Positions 1 through 12,921 are shown, counted from the first letter of the stretch. The stretch: DNA of 51,388 nucleotides from Acanthaster planci (GCF_001949145.1 NW_019091408.1:1433752-1485139), one strand, 5' to 3'. The notes: generated from the letters alone by a model not told the origin. A program made the numbers and translations.

Positions 1-291
1 AGTGCTCACACTCACTCAGACTCGCTTCGTTCCCAGCGCAACCTATGTCAACGAACAGTGTGTAATTCGTCACGTATTGTGCTTCAACGTGAGTGAAGGG
101 TACAGCCCCTACCGACGTGGCATACTCAGCCAATCCGAGATCGCGGCAGGCGATGCTCCCGGCCCCTGGCCTGTCAAACGTATTGCTGCAGATGGCGCCC
201 CATTCTTGTTTCCCGCCGCAGCGACCCTGCACGAGTCTCCTGGATCTATCGAACATCACATCAACCACTCGCAATTCGAAGTTTGGCATCC
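1..291 (-). CDS. E-type SRCR domain exon (partial, minus-strand gene)
   Basis: On the minus strand an acceptor (ttctacag) precedes position 291 and the exon is open in phase 1 to the window edge. It encodes about 97 residues starting G-MPNFELRVVD, with the SRCR core EWGAIC, SIACRDLG and IGCAGNEASLSEC. That supplies four of the six expected Cys before the sequence runs out. The closest relative in the window is exon 12 of the plus gene ([35 protein letters not shown]). SRCR domains are extracellular ligand-binding modules of scavenger and pattern-recognition receptors. The ligand is unknown. Confidence 0.85.
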
Positions 292-3200
292 CTGTAGAAG
301 GGATGAAAATGCTGAATGCACTGGTCAGATTACACATAACTGCGACTCTTTTTTAAAATTACATCACAGGACGTCAAAATTAGACGGGATCAAACTTGAG
401 TTTTCAAATATACTGACTGCTGGCTGATAATCTATTGGGAAGGGAAAAAACGCTTAAATTTCAAGTGAATATAGTAAATTGTGTTTGCTCGGCTGGCTAT
501 TAAAATAGACAGTATTTGATCACGATTAGAAGTGTGTAAAAACTGCCACCAAAGCCTTATTACTTGAAATTCAGATAAAACTATAAAGGTTCAAAAACAA
601 GCAAAGCATTTACGGTCCTTTCCTTCCTAGGATGTACCACGATGACAATGCATGTACCACATTAACACGATTTTTTCAATAATTGCCGTTCGGTAATGGG
701 TAATAGTATAGGCGAAGTCTATTCAATATGGAAGGAACAAAAGATTTGGGGCGCTATGGGTGTTATGCTACCCTTACAGAGAACTGCCATTCTTATGTTC
801 CGCCGGTCGTGGGTGTGAGAGGGGGTGCAACTTGAAAACTCCCCAAAATTGGATTGAATTAACACACAAGGTACAAGTTCCATTTCTATGCCACATGATT
901 AAGTACATCACACTTAATGCCAATCAGCAACGTCAGAGAAGCATTTCCGGTAGAACGATGCTAATTAACATGAAAGGTATAAGTTTGAAACCAATTCATG
1001 AAGATAGAGGGTGGTGGGCTCATTCAGATTCACAAACATAAAGAATGAAAATTGTGGTGGCAAAGTCACTTAAGAACAGGTCAAAGGTAACTAATTAAGC
1101 CAGAACTGTACTTAATTGAAATTGCCATATCTTTTGACGTGTACTGCACAGCAGATTGGAATGGGCCTTAAAATGAAGAGGGGGTTAACGGATGCACCTC
1201 TCGGATATCAAAAGTCTTGCAAATGTCAGTTCTAACTAGACGTTAAATATGGGAAGAAACGCCCAAAATGGTACCTAATGATTAATACCCAAGGGCTGAT
1301 TGTCATTGTACTTACGATAGGCACATGTACGAAACTACATGCCACCTGAATGAGAATTACCAACTTAAGAACAGAAATTATGGTGGAAAGGCCACTTTGA
1401 AATTAGTTTTTCGCCGAAACCATTATGGCTTAACTGATAACAACGGCCAAACGATTGGAGCAAAGACCAGCGCCACACATTTATGATACGCAGCGAAGGC
1501 AGGGCCTCTTCCAACTTGATTTTACCGGTTCATTTGTTGACTTATTGATAAGCTTGTAAATGTAAATTTTGGCTGCTAACTAATATACATTTTACCACTT
1601 ACTTCGTGATATTCTGAACAAGTTAATGTATGTTGACACCATCGTTTATGATTATTTGGCCGTTTGCTTCCGTTTAGGTATGCATTTCGTAAAATACAGG
1701 AAACAAATTCTCGACAATGTGAAAAAGGCCTCGATTGTGACTAGGGTAGCATCCAAATCTATTGTATAGGTTTAAGTCTTCACTCCATCGGAAATACGCG
1801 GAGATGAGCAGACAATAGACCTAGCCATTGCTCTGGAAGCCCATTTCGGACACGGCGTAGGCTACGTGTCCTCTACTAGCGCTTGTGGTCTTTACTCCAG
1901 CCACTTTGTGGTTTAGTCGCTTTGTTAAATGCTGGAAACACGGTAAGCCACGATGGCCTTGGAGAAAGGGAACAGGTCAAAAACCACATTACCAGCAATG
2001 ACCCCTAATTAACTTTTTAATGACCATGGACGGTATAACTTTAAAATCTAAATGTACGATATCTAGGGTTCTTGCGGAAATCAATTCAATAACCATACTA
2101 AAAGATATGAAATACAAAAAAGCACTCTCCTTATTGTTGTCTGGTATGTTCACACGTAAATTACACAAAACTATGAAGACTTTTCCTGTCTTATGAGATC
2201 AAACTGTTACTACCTTCAGAAGCAAACGATTTACGGTACAAGTTAAAACTAATTCTTAGGGCAAGAACGTAAGATAGGTTCGGGCTTGTCGTAGTTCTCT
2301 GTAGTAATGGATAAGGTATGTTTTGCCCCGGTCAATCTTCCCGTTCCTTGTCATCGTCTGATGAAAAGAGCTGTAACTTTGTCTTCATCTGACGACGACA
2401 GCTGGAAAACATCATAACTTTCCTTATCATGGGGTACCTCCTCTTGTATCAATGCCTCTGGCAGCTGGGGACCGCGGAATCACACAATCTCATAAGAATC
2501 GTTTTCCAATTGCCAACCATCATATTTGTAGGATGCTGCTGGATCTCTGTCGAATCCGCATTTGCCAACATTCCTGCGACAAACGACGCCCGTCTGATAT
2601 GTTGGGAAATCTCTTGAATTATGGGATCATGGCCCTCATGGTCGACCTTAAGTTTTTTCAGTGGGTCCTTGTTTGCTGATTTTTGGCCCAAAGTTTTTCT
2701 CGAAAAAGGATATCACCTTTGCCTTTGCGCCATGCCTCCTTGCTGTGAAAGATAGCAGAGTCTGAGTAGTGTAACACTGTATCTAGGTTGTTCTTATAAT
2801 AGAGGCTAGACAGTGTTACGAGGAAGGAGAATGAGACAACACACCGACGCAGGTCTATACGGATACGTTTATTGTACTGGGCTCAATATGTCTGAGGGGT
2901 TGCGAGTGTAGAAGAGAAGTCAGACAAACTGTCAAGACTAGCAAAACTGAAACACGGCTTGGGTAAGCGCAAGCCCTGAAATAATTGATGGGGAAAAAAG
3001 GTAAAGTGTTTGTAAAAGTCATCGACCACTTAGATTGACACCACTGATAAAACGTGGCTGCAGACAGGATGTCTGGAACTGGCTAACCACAACTGATGTT
3101 TAAGACATTACCACAAACAACACTATTATAACTGTTATCATAGGCAGGGACATCCCGCAATATAATGGGAAGAAATTGTAATCACTTTCACTAATTTTGG

Positions 3201-5561
3201 CTTAAAGTAGTCTCTTCGCCTTTGCCTCTCGTCATTTCCGTAAAGGCTGTCTATGCGATCCACATGAAGTAATATTCTAGATCACGTATTATGCACCCTC
3301 TAAAAGTTGCCCCAAATCCCAACAGATACGTGACGAAAAAATCGTTGACAGCGCACATCATTTTCTATATTTCCAATGTGAAATTATGGGCGTGAAGAGA
3401 GATACACACGGTCATTTTAGGGCTTGTCAAACCAACCAATTTGCAACTTGAAATACCAACTCCTCGTAGAGACAATGACATTCCACTATTGCGAAACTTG
3501 TCAGTCACCGTGTCGACCGCGTATATGTACTAGTTCAAGCGTAAGTACAAGCGTTGCAGTTGGTGGGCCTACTGGAAAACAAACATATAATTTCTGACTC
3601 GTTAGCGCACTAAACACCAATTTTTAAAATTTGATAGGCCTACTTTTTGGAGGGGTTACAATTCCTTCATATATTCACAGGTTGTGGCTTCCTGAGTGTT
3701 GTCAGTGATGTTGTGTGGCAGCAGTATCAAAATTGTATGCGGATCTTTGGCCCATAATCAATCGCAGCTGGCCATGTATGACCACTGACATGTTCTGAAG
3801 TGGCCTTTCCACCATATTCCCGATTTGACGCTTGCAATCTTGAATCAGGGCAACATTCTCAACAATTCCGTTGTGGTTTTAAGCACGTATGTTAATTAAA
3901 ACGTTAACAAAGGGTAGCAAGATCTTTGATCTACTCTCATCTCGCCTTTCCACCACAATTTCTGTTCTTAAGTTGGTAATTCTCATTCATGTGGCACAGT
4001 TCTACAAAGCCCATCTGTTTCGTACATGCACCTTCCATGTTAATTAAAACGCTAATTAGAAGTAATTAGGTACAGCATGGTATATTTGACGTATTCTTTA
4101 GGCTAATACGTCAAAAGATATGGCCATTTTAATTAGTATCTGGCTTAATTAGTGACGTTTGACCTATTCTAAAGTTGTCTTTTCACTACGATTTTAATTC
4201 TTCTGTTACTGATTCCCTAGCTTCCTTATTTGGTTTCAAACGTGTACCCATCACGTTAATTAAAACCCTAATTAGCGTCCTTCTAAAGTGATAATTCTAC
4301 CGGAAATGTTGTTTTCAGGCTGCTGATTGCATTAAGTGTGGTGTCCTTAATCATTCGGCATAGAAATGGAACTTACACCTTGCATGTTAATGTAATCCAA
4401 CTATAGGGGTTTTCAAGTGGTTCCCCCTCCCACACCCACCACTAGTGGAACATAAGAATGGCAGTTCTGCATAAGGGTAGGCAACTACTCCTAAACTCTT
4501 TTAAACTGCTTTAAACTCCTTCCGTTTAAGGCTTACCAACAAATCCACAAGATAACCACATGTCTTGTTCATGTGAGCAATGTGATTCGTCTGCGAGTCG
4601 AGGTGCCGGTAGCAAGGAGCAGCCGCCTCCTGTGATATTCGCCGAGTGCGTCTCACACGCGGCCAGATATTGCACGCTGGTAAGATTAACCAGAGACGAG
4701 GTGTCGGTGCGCTCCGACCCGGCCGCCTCCTTGCCGCACGCGAACGGGTACCCTAGCTGTCTGCACATCTGGTAGGCGACAGCATCTGGCTCCCATGGAC
4801 TGTAGCACACGGCTGTCCAACTGGAGTCAGGGGACGGGCGAATTAACACTCTTCCCTCGTTGGGAGTGGTGTCGTTCACAAGTTTTATGTCGAGATCTTT
4901 TATATCTACAAAATCTGCATTGGCAATAAAAAAGAATTACCGTCAGATTACACATAAGGAAATTATTGTCGTGGAATAACCTTCATTAAAATTGTTGACC
5001 TTTGTTCCACTTTGATTAGCTTTAATTTTTTACGGATTTTAGCCAAAAACGGTGATACAGAAAGAAAGCGACTTCCATGTGCAGATTGTCAGTTCATATT
5101 AATGTATGATGTCTGGTGAAGGTTTGATGTCACATTTAAACATGTCTGATTTCTCCATTATTTCAAATTAAAAAGATATATTTGGAACAAAATCAAATCT
5201 GAAAAGCGTCAATAAGGCTGCTTGTATTACACGGTAAGCAGCAAATTAAGCTGGTGGGCTTCAAAACGAAAGCCAAATATTACCGCAAATAGTAAAAACT
5301 TCGGCAGTTTCCAAAATTAGTAGTTACCAATTGTCTTTTCAAAGGGAGGTAACAGATGGTTTTAAACCTCTCCAAACGAAGATGTAATGCTCCAACTGAA
5401 ACCTACTCTTTTTTCAATCATGAGTCTGGTCAAAACTGTAAAACAAAATCTAACCATCACAAATCTGATGATGTAATCTACTCACCAATAAGCTGTAGAT
5501 TACTTGTTTGAAATGAAACTACAAGAACGAACATAGTACGGATGATGTGCAGCCTTTCCAT
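1..5561 (-). CDS. Gene model: minus-strand SRCR receptor, 5' part (3 exons in window, truncated at left edge)
   Basis: Three coding exons join in phase 1: signal peptide (5561..5486), C-type SRCR (4914..4537) and E-type SRCR (291..1, running off the window). Splice sites are GT-AG throughout. The two SRCR exons are most like exons 8/10 and 12 of the plus-strand receptor gene at 14251..41552, which directly precede its somatomedin B and seven-helix exon. I infer that this gene also encodes an SMB-7TM receptor whose last exons lie beyond position 1. I found no canonical six-Cys SRCR array here, so this paralog has a much shorter ectodomain. A D-type exon, as at 37100 in the paralog, was looked for between 292 and 4536 and not seen. 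The known parts are direct sequence; the receptor identity is inference. Confidence 0.75.
292..4536 (-). other. Intron of the minus-strand SRCR gene
   Basis: The interval between the C-type and E-type SRCR exons is bounded by a gtaagc donor (next to 4537) and a ttctacag acceptor (next to 291). Most of it is a large foldback element, described separately. No further SRCR-like reading was found in it on the minus strand. Confidence 0.7.
750..4490. mobile_element. Large foldback DNA element with long imperfect inverted arms
   Basis: The left arm (about 755..1415) and right arm (about 3945..4485) are inverted copies. For example, the octadecamer agaactgccattcttatg near 780 is met by cataagaatggcagttct near 4451. 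The texts around 1070-1145 (ggtcaaaggtaactaattaagccaga) and 4110-4180 are again reverse complements with scattered changes. Arm similarity is interrupted by small gaps and by internal repeats of the form gttaattaaaac. The middle 1420-3940 shows no transposase that I recognise. It looks like an old non-autonomous DNA transposon inserted in the minus-gene intron. Superfamily and exact ends are not resolved. Confidence 0.65.
4537..4914 (-). CDS. C-type (seven-Cys) SRCR-like domain exon, minus-strand gene
   Basis: This is a 378-bp symmetrical phase 1-1 exon. The acceptor is ccaatgcag before 4914 and the donor is GTTG|gtaagc after 4537. It encodes about 126 residues: KLVNDTTPNEGRVLIRPS, then WTAVC, QMCRQLGYPFAC, LAACETH, GGCSLLPA, SHCSHEQ and MWLSCG. 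The seven Cys and the motifs EGxVLxxRS, LGYxxxC and CSL match exons 8 and 10 of the plus gene, but not classic SRCR domains, which have GxGPIxLDxVxCxGxE in the second half. It directly follows the signal peptide, so it would be the membrane-distal N-terminal domain. Confidence 0.85.
5486..5561 (-). CDS. First coding exon with signal peptide, minus-strand SRCR gene
   Basis: On the minus strand the ATG at 5561..5559 lies in a strong context (caaagATGG) and opens 25 codons plus one base before the donor CTTATTG|gtgagt. The peptide begins MERLHIIRT and has the hydrophobic run MFVLVVSF, which suits an N-terminal signal peptide. The phase-1 end joins exactly to the phase-1 acceptor at 4914, giving Asp at the junction. 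The coding length (76 bp) and phase equal those of the first coding exon of the divergent plus-strand gene. No cDNA evidence is available. The 5' UTR and promoter were not identified. Confidence 0.6.
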
Positions 5562-8500
5562 CTTTGTTGGTGGTTTGTGTTACTGCTGTAGGTGCCGACT
5601 AGATATTCCTTTGACCACTTTGGAGATTTGTGACTGTTCCACCGAGCAGATTCAGCTCGGGATTGGTCACGTGCAAGTTTTCCTTTAAACAGCTGCAACA
5701 CGACTGAAGCTGGCCAATCTAAGTATTAGCAACTGTTGTCCTCTCGAGATTAATAGCCTGACGTCAATAGAAACTTGTGCATACATTATTTATTGTACTG
5801 TGCAGGTCAAGTACCCTATTTCCTGTCGCTAGATTAATTATATTCATAGCGTTTGACTTTTCAATTTTAATAATTCTGGCTGGAACAGACGCGCATGGAT
5901 GCACACACGAAGAGGGAATGCTGATTGTTTGGGTTAGAAGTAATTATCCATAATTTTCAGAATGACGACTTCGATATCCAGTTCATAAGATGACCTAACT
6001 CGTCGATAATCCGCAACACATCTGGTCAGGCAAATGAATTCAGATAATTGTGGTACAAGTAACGCACGTACCAAAGATTTGTGCACCACACGCCGATGTA
6101 CCGCATTAATTTTTAACAGACGTCCTGTTACTTAATAGACTTCAGTATAAATTAGATATGAAAGGCTGTAGTACCTGCAGCGGCAGAGTGGCCATTTACA
6201 CTAGAGGCTAAATTGAACACACTGTTTGGCTTTAGTACATGTATGGCTTATTTTATTGTGGTATGTCTCCATCCTACTCTTTACCTTTTTTCTGACCATT
6301 TTTAGTGCGTGTTGGAGCATTAAAAACTTGTCTGTAGACCCATAGTTGTTTGTTGCATCTAGAGTTCTTGCAATTTATTCCTCCTGATTTCTCTGATTAT
6401 TTTCAAGCTGTATTACCATTTGTTCTCACCACCCAGGTTCTATCCTTGAAGTGTGCTTTTTGGATGATCTCAATGCAGATGCGCCCCAATTCAACACCTT
6501 TGATAAACTGACACGTTTTTCAGCATTGACTCAAATTATCTCCATCCCAAAGAGGAAAACAAATCTAAGTGCGACCTGTACTGAACATACTTGATCGCAC
6601 TGTGCTGTAAATTTGCATGAATAGCTGCAACATCATTTAATATTGTTTGGTGCTCTTAAGTCGGTGAAAGTTCCCAACCAACTCAGATCTGCCCGATCTT
6701 TTACAAGATCATGACCCGAGCACGTTGTCATGGAACCCACTGCAGTTTGCTGATATCCCTACAAGGCGTGGAGCTCCTTGAAAACAACTATGTCTGAAAT
6801 CGTGCCATATCCACGACCCCATTAACGTGTTGAGATTGTTGTCGACAAAGGCTGAGTGGACAAGCCGGATATCTTGAAATGAAACGAAGTGCAATAAAAG
6901 CCCCACACAACTCAAAGAGAGGATCATGTCAGCGAGCAAAGACTCTTCATAATAAAATGAACAATATTTAGCAATCAAATTGCAAAGCCAGTATTATAAT
7001 CAAACGATCCCGCACAATTCAACACAGTTCTAGTTCTAGATTTTTAACAGCTCTATTCGAAGACAATGTTGATTGGGTCGACCCAACGACTAGCAAAATT
7101 CCAGCAGCCTTCAATGACCATCTTGTTTGAAAAATCCCTCTGGAACAATTTGTGTGAACTATTTCGGGGTTCACCTTGATCTTAATCCCAATGGACTGAC
7201 CTCATAAATAATGTATTCATATCAAAAACCAATCGTATTGGCAAAGCAAAGCTTTGAACATTTATTTTCACGATGAATCTCGTCTTTCAGTCCAGTTTCT
7301 TCCGTCAGATTGATAAATGCGGCATAATTTGGACCACCGCTGCTAATACTCATATTAAAATCATAACGACAAGCCCTCGATCCGACAAGTTGGATTGTTT
7401 TGAGTGCAGATATGGAATATCAACTTCAGACATATTTTAATCATCTGAACTGGACAGCATGACAAACACTAGATTGTCACGTTTTAATTAAGAACATGTT
7501 TCAATCATATTTTTTTCCCGAACAGCCGAATAGAGTTACCTGACTGAAATATTCATCAGGATCAATGTTCAGTAGTGCACAAAACTATTGTGGATGTTGT
7601 CCTGCTACGTCTCAAAACCGAATCTGGCAGAAAAAAACTTCCAATATTGGGTTGTCCAAGCCTTGAATAAAGGTCCAATAAAGGTTAAAAATCCATTTAC
7701 CACAGCTTCCTAGACAATTATCCCCTATATAACTCCATATTGAACTTTCACATGAATTTGTTAAATTAAGTTACTTTAGATCGTCATTTGTAGTGTAAAT
7801 GATGTCCAAGGGATTGAATGATGTGCCTATTGTTGGGCACTAGCTACTGGATTAAATATCTATGTATGTTTATGTTTACTTTCAATTAACAACTGAACTA
7901 CTTTTTAATCTTCTACAATTTCAAAATAACTTTTGTTTTATGCTGTACAAAAGAAATCATGCGTGTATGAAAATTTCGATTTTGTATTTCTTTATATTCT
8001 ATCCGCGCGCTTTTCTTACTGGGAATCATACAGGAACTGTCATGATATCAGGATTAAATGGGCCAATCAGTATAAAAAAGAAAGAAGTAAATACATGTAA
8101 ATAAATGAGACGGAAATGGTAAATTAATTGTACTTCGAGTAGGCCTACTCCTGCATGTATTTCCTATAGTCCTTGGCCGTTTTGGGAAGCCAGTTTTGAT
8201 CTTCAGAAAGCATGATTAAAGTGACAAATGCCAGTGCACTTCCAACAACGACCAAGGCTTATTTTGACTTCCATTTTAACACGAACCAATAAGAGAACAA
8301 TATTGTGGTGGTAAGGTATTAGATTCAATCTTAAAAGTTTAAAATCTTAAAGTTGGTATCCCATGCAGTATTGATTTGTAGAGAGTTTCATGAATCTTAT
8401 CTTTACTTCTCTATCACATCATCACTGTGCCCTTTTGGTGATATTCTGAAGCGTTGGACAGCAAAGACTTTATAGCTGCTTGCTCTAATTTGCGTTATGT

Positions 8501-9461
8501 TATTTGGGAATTAATTGTTTTATCCGTCGTTTGCCTAAAAGGAACATCATGCAAAGTTGTAATTGGCAGTAAAACCTTCAAACCAGCTTATCCAATATGT
8601 GTTCCACCTCAAAGAAAAACGCTATTTCCAGTTCAATGAAACGCGATTTAAATTTGCAACACTTCCTTTGCTTTGGTTTCTAAAAGTTCCACATTCTTTT
8701 TTTTTTTTTTGCTCCACAAAAAAGGCAGTTGACATGTTGATTGATGGTAATGCTTGTTAAAAGCTTTCTGCCTTCAAAGTTGATTAAATTTGGACAGAGC
8801 TGGGTTTCTTTACGGTCAACAATATATGCACTTTACGTTTTGTCCATTAACACTTCAGTAGGTAGAACCAAATCCCCGATGGTTTTCTCCATTTCCTCTG
8901 TGTGGTATTCAAGTTTTCACTTTCTTTAGCAATGATTTTATATGTAGTCATTACAAAGGAGTTAAAAAGGCTTCACAAATTTGGACACTTAACGGCTTTC
9001 GAGGCAGATTCGCAAACGTTTGTGGTACGAAACGTTGGTTGAGCCTCATGAGAGTTCACGAGTGTCGGTATTTGCTATAAACACAACCTTCATTCACTTT
9101 ATACATCTACTCGTGTCTGGCAACAGACTACCCGTGCAATGAGGAAAATTGTTTGGTGTACGTAGCAGGTATCGCACAGCCGTGCAGTTTCCCTCTTTAT
9201 AAGTGTGTGTAGTCTGCTTGTTAGATCACCATTTTGTCACCAATGAGTGAGAAATCAGTCAAGGTCCCGTTATGAAAGTGGTGATGTTTGTAATCCCTAC
9301 GGTAGCGACAATGATTAGCCTAACTAATCGACGAAGCCATATACAATTTTATTGGTACGAAAATGGCCCAGCTGAAAAGCGCTGCTGCTGTACACATCAT
9401 GCGAGAGCATTCCACGCGACATCCCCTGCTTAATTTCCTAAATTTGTCTTTGAGTAATTTT
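5562..9461. other. Left part of the intergenic region, no gene seen
   Basis: This AT-rich sequence lies upstream of the minus-strand receptor gene. I found short spurious ORFs only, a T-rich run near 8698-8710, and no recognisable domain, splice-bounded exon or clear element. The minus-gene promoter should lie in its left part. Confidence 0.4.
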
Positions 9462-10945
9462 TGGTATTATTATTATTTTATTCGCCATCATCACATCAGT
9501 CCAAATAAAAATACACAAATCTAGACAAGATGACAGGAGCTAAAAAAGTGAACCTAGTCACGATTGCCAAAAGGCAAACAGCCTGAAACAACAAGTAAAA
9601 GACAATAGACATTCATTAATAAAAACACAAAAACAGTACGCTACATTTAAAAAGGTATATAAAAAGTAAGATCCCAAAATAATCATTAATTGGGCATGTG
9701 TCTTCGGGAGCCACGCCAAAATGCTTGGTAAAAAGATGAAAAGATAAAAATATCATTCAGAAAAAAATGGTTAACATATTTGAGAAGATAGATAAAGAGT
9801 AAAAACACCTCATAATCATTAATTGGGCAAGTATGTTTTATAAAGCCGGACCGAATATCCAGGTAAAAACATAAAAATGAAGGAAAGAAAGAAAGAAAAT
9901 GTGACTAAGCATCGGACAAGCCAGGTTCAACTACTGATGATGTGATTAAAAAAATAAATACAAACGCACATTGGTTTCGTCAAGGTATAGTTAACACTAG
10001 AGACACGGTGCTAAATTAACAATTAGAACCAAGGAACAGATTGTGGATGGAAAATCTCTAATTAATCTGAACAGATAAATCAATAAAGTATGACACTCAT
10101 CATACAGAGACAGCAAACTGAGAATTTTTTAAACCGTGTTAATTTAGTTTACACCACAATTTAAGCTGCCTTAAGAACTGTGAGAGAGAACCCATCGATA
10201 AAGACGTTCGAGGGGTTTTAGGGAGTGTCTCCCATAAACGAGGGAGTACGTGGATTGGATTATGATGTAAGCAATTCTAGCTACAAGATGAGAAAATCTT
10301 AAATCATCAATATGCTAGGAGTTGATATTAATATGTTCTACCACGGAACTGCATGAAACGATACGATACAAAACTTTAGCAACAAAAGACACCAGTAGAT
10401 AGTCCCAACAGGACTGGAGAGAACACCCTTTCAACTGTTTAAGTCGGTCAATGTAGGACAGCTCCATTCTCGTCTGCCGGAGAAGAATTCTTGTCTCCCG
10501 TCTTTGGATCTGCTCAATACCAGCAATCAATCCCTGTGTGTTAAGGTACAGGCAATCCATATTCTAAAATGGCTATAACAAGCGATTTATCGAGACAAAA
10601 CCGAGCATGTGTGGAGAGACCGTTATTATTAGCCACACTTGAAATAAAACCAAGCATCCTATTAGCCCTAGACGTCACGTACTCGTGCCTTTCCCAGGTT
10701 AATCAGTAAGTTAAAAATACATTGAGGTACTTTATTTCGTTAACAACCTGCAGTGAACCATAGTGTAGGATATACTGCGGGTCGATAACCCTCTTCGTCT
10801 TTGTAAATCTAACTACTTTTGTTTTAGTGGGATTAAGTTTCATTCGATTACATCGGCACCATTCAAACATTCTGTCTAAATCTCTTTGGAGGATCGTCTC
10901 ATATGGAGATGAGCAAATAGGACGATGCATCATAGAAGACTTACG
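9462..10945 (-). mobile_element. 5'-truncated non-LTR retrotransposon (LINE) with decayed reverse transcriptase
   Basis: On the minus strand, 10933..10703 reads LQRDLDRMFEWCRCNRMKL then NPTKTKVVRFTKTK and EIKYLNV, the conserved segment after the RT catalytic box in CR1/Jockey-like LINEs. The reading continues with changes of frame: WERHEYVTSRANRMLGFI near 10690..10640, then IEQIQRRETRILLRQTRMEL and DRLKQLKG near 10500..10440, typical of the thumb/C-terminal part. The catalytic YADD box region is at the truncated 5' end near 10930. The 3' end is a short AAT repeat at 9462..9480, as in CR1/L2-type tails. Frame breaks and truncation mark a dead copy. Confidence 0.8.
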
Positions 10946-11683
10946 AAAGACTTGTGCCGTCGGTGCCCCGAAGAAGGCTTAAGTGTGAAAATGGGTCGAA
11001 AGGTCAAATACAAGTTTTTCAGGAAACTAATAGAGCCTTGCAATATTTTTCATTTGGTATTTTGACTAAAGAGGCTAGGTCACTCTGACGTAATTAACAG
11101 AATGAAAAGGACAGAAAACGATGTCTCATTTTTGCTCAGAAAGAGGACGTTAGTATGTAATGCAAATGTAACAAAGACATTGAACAGAGTATACTCAAAA
11201 CTATATTGTTTGCCCCTGGCGTGAGTATGCCATATCATAGGCTGTTCAAAAAATATAATGACATGCTTATGTAGTTTACAAACAATTCTATGTAGCTGTT
11301 TTAGTTGTTGGAGTAGTTGTTGAGAAATTCCTACTGACCGAGTTGAATACCATGTCTTTTTCTTTAGATATTATGAATTACGCTGTACTTAATATAAATG
11401 TTTGGTTAAGACCACAGCACTTAACATTCAATGGAGAATTTCTTTATTCTGGCAACGAATTGAATGCATATAATGCATGAAAGTAACCAATTCAGCTGTC
11501 GCGCCACTAAACTACCTTAGTAACCTATGCATGAACGTCATTTTTTGCTACGTCGAAACTATCATTATAACGCTATTTAATTAGCATGATGTCTTCATGT
11601 TACTGTCACCCCACCTCAAAACCATGACAAGATCGCTAAACCTTCGAACGAATTAGTAACACACCCAAACGTGACTAAAATTT
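10946..11683. other. Gene-free stretch
   Basis: AT-rich DNA between the LINE fragment and a possible minus-strand exon. I see nothing recognisable. Confidence 0.35.
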
Positions 11684-11895
11684 TCAACGGCCCGATGGCT
11701 GTTGCCTCAGACGCTCAATTCGTTTGTGCCAGGGATGGTCATCCATCAAGTGGTGTTGGTAGTTGGTGGGAGTGAGCAAGGCGTCGTGGATTTCAGTTCC
11801 TCTGTGTTTGTCTAGGTGTTTTTCCGCGGCTGCCGCCAGATGAGCACGCCCCGAGTCTGCGTTCTTGACGTCAGTGGACGTTTCTTGCCTTGGTC
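11684..11895 (-). CDS. Possible terminal exon of an unidentified small minus-strand gene
   Basis: On the minus strand tttgtgttcag precedes an open phase-1 stretch of about 70 codons ending in TGA. The peptide (GPRQETSTDVKNADSGRAH..., later LLTPTNYQHHLMDDHPWHKR) is hydrophilic and richer in GC and balanced codons than the AT-rich surroundings, which is why I list it. I recognise no family. A possible promoter and first exon lie near 12470 (TTTATAAG on the minus strand, then cagag|gtaaaa at about 12410), but no ATG joins them. It could instead be chance or a transposon remnant. Confidence 0.22.
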
Positions 11896-12799
11896 CTGAA
11901 CACAAACTTTCGCGTATATAAATTTTATACACTTTCTCTCACAGGATAAGTGACTGTTCAGCGACCACACATTCGTCATGCCATTATTAAATAGATGGCA
12001 AAAATTAAATGGACAGGAGATGATTTATTTATTTACCTCAACCGCCCGTGGCTTCGTTTAGTCAACTCCCACAGCATTGTCAATTGTATAATGAATAATG
12101 AAATGTGGCAGTTCTTTCATTGTTCTGCAACTAATTGGAAGCACACTTGGGCATATATAGACTAATTCTGAAATCCGTTATTTTTTCAAATTAAAGCATA
12201 AGTCAAGCTTAACAACTGAAAACTGTCCAGGAAAAATACAAAAGATCATTTTAAAAAGACGAGCCAGTGACATACAATGTAATCCATTATGCCCAACTCC
12301 AATTCAAACCAAATTTAAAATCCTGTAACGCAAAAGAGCATAAGTCCTTGTATAACGACAAAAATCACCCTATGAGAAGAATTATCGTTCAAAATTGCTA
12401 CACGTTTTACCTCTGAGCCAGTAAAAAGAATGCGCGTACACTACAGAGAGCTGGACTTGAGTGCGTCTCCTTATAAACTGCTGGTCTTCTGAATGAACCA
12501 GGGTATCTAATTTACAGCAAGAGGCTTGGCCAGAATAGGGGCAGAAGGGGAGCCACCACAAGACAAAATATGGGAGAGTGCTACTTCCATGAAGGGGAAT
12601 AAAACTCAGAGAAATACTTGACTTGTTTCCGTTGCCTTTTTCCAAAAAAATCAACTTCAATTATACTTTCGTAAATTAATAATTTTGTTTTTGTATTTGC
12701 AGTCCAGCGTAGCGAATTGTTGTGAAATTACACATGATCGATTGGTAATAGTTTACAGATTTATTACTGACTGGCTATTATAGTAAATACTCTCAGCAT

Positions 12800-12921
12800 T
12801 ACTGGTGTGTCTGGAGAGTGCGATACGAAAGCGTTGTGGCAATCACATCCGGCATCTGTTTTGGTTGTGATAGCGCCCTCCTTTGCCTGAGCTCGTTTCT
12901 TTTTTCTGGCATGCTACTCGT
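12800..12921 (+). other. Candidate non-coding 5' exon of the plus-strand receptor gene
   Basis: A near-perfect donor, ctcgt|gtaagtat, ends at 12921. An acceptor (gttttcatcattag) at 14229 sits 21 bases before the proposed start codon at 14251. Joining them would give a spliced 5' UTR. The start of this exon is arbitrary and no promoter motif was identified. Confidence 0.2.

Noticed and set aside
2-427. 141-codon plus-strand ORF at the left edge
   Set aside because: It is the antisense of the E-type SRCR exon, whose minus-strand reading has the domain signature and acceptor.
2429-2760. Overlapping ORFs on both strands inside the foldback element
   Set aside because: No frame shows a consistent domain, and the readings change frame. 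I could not relate them to a transposase or to a missing D-type SRCR exon.
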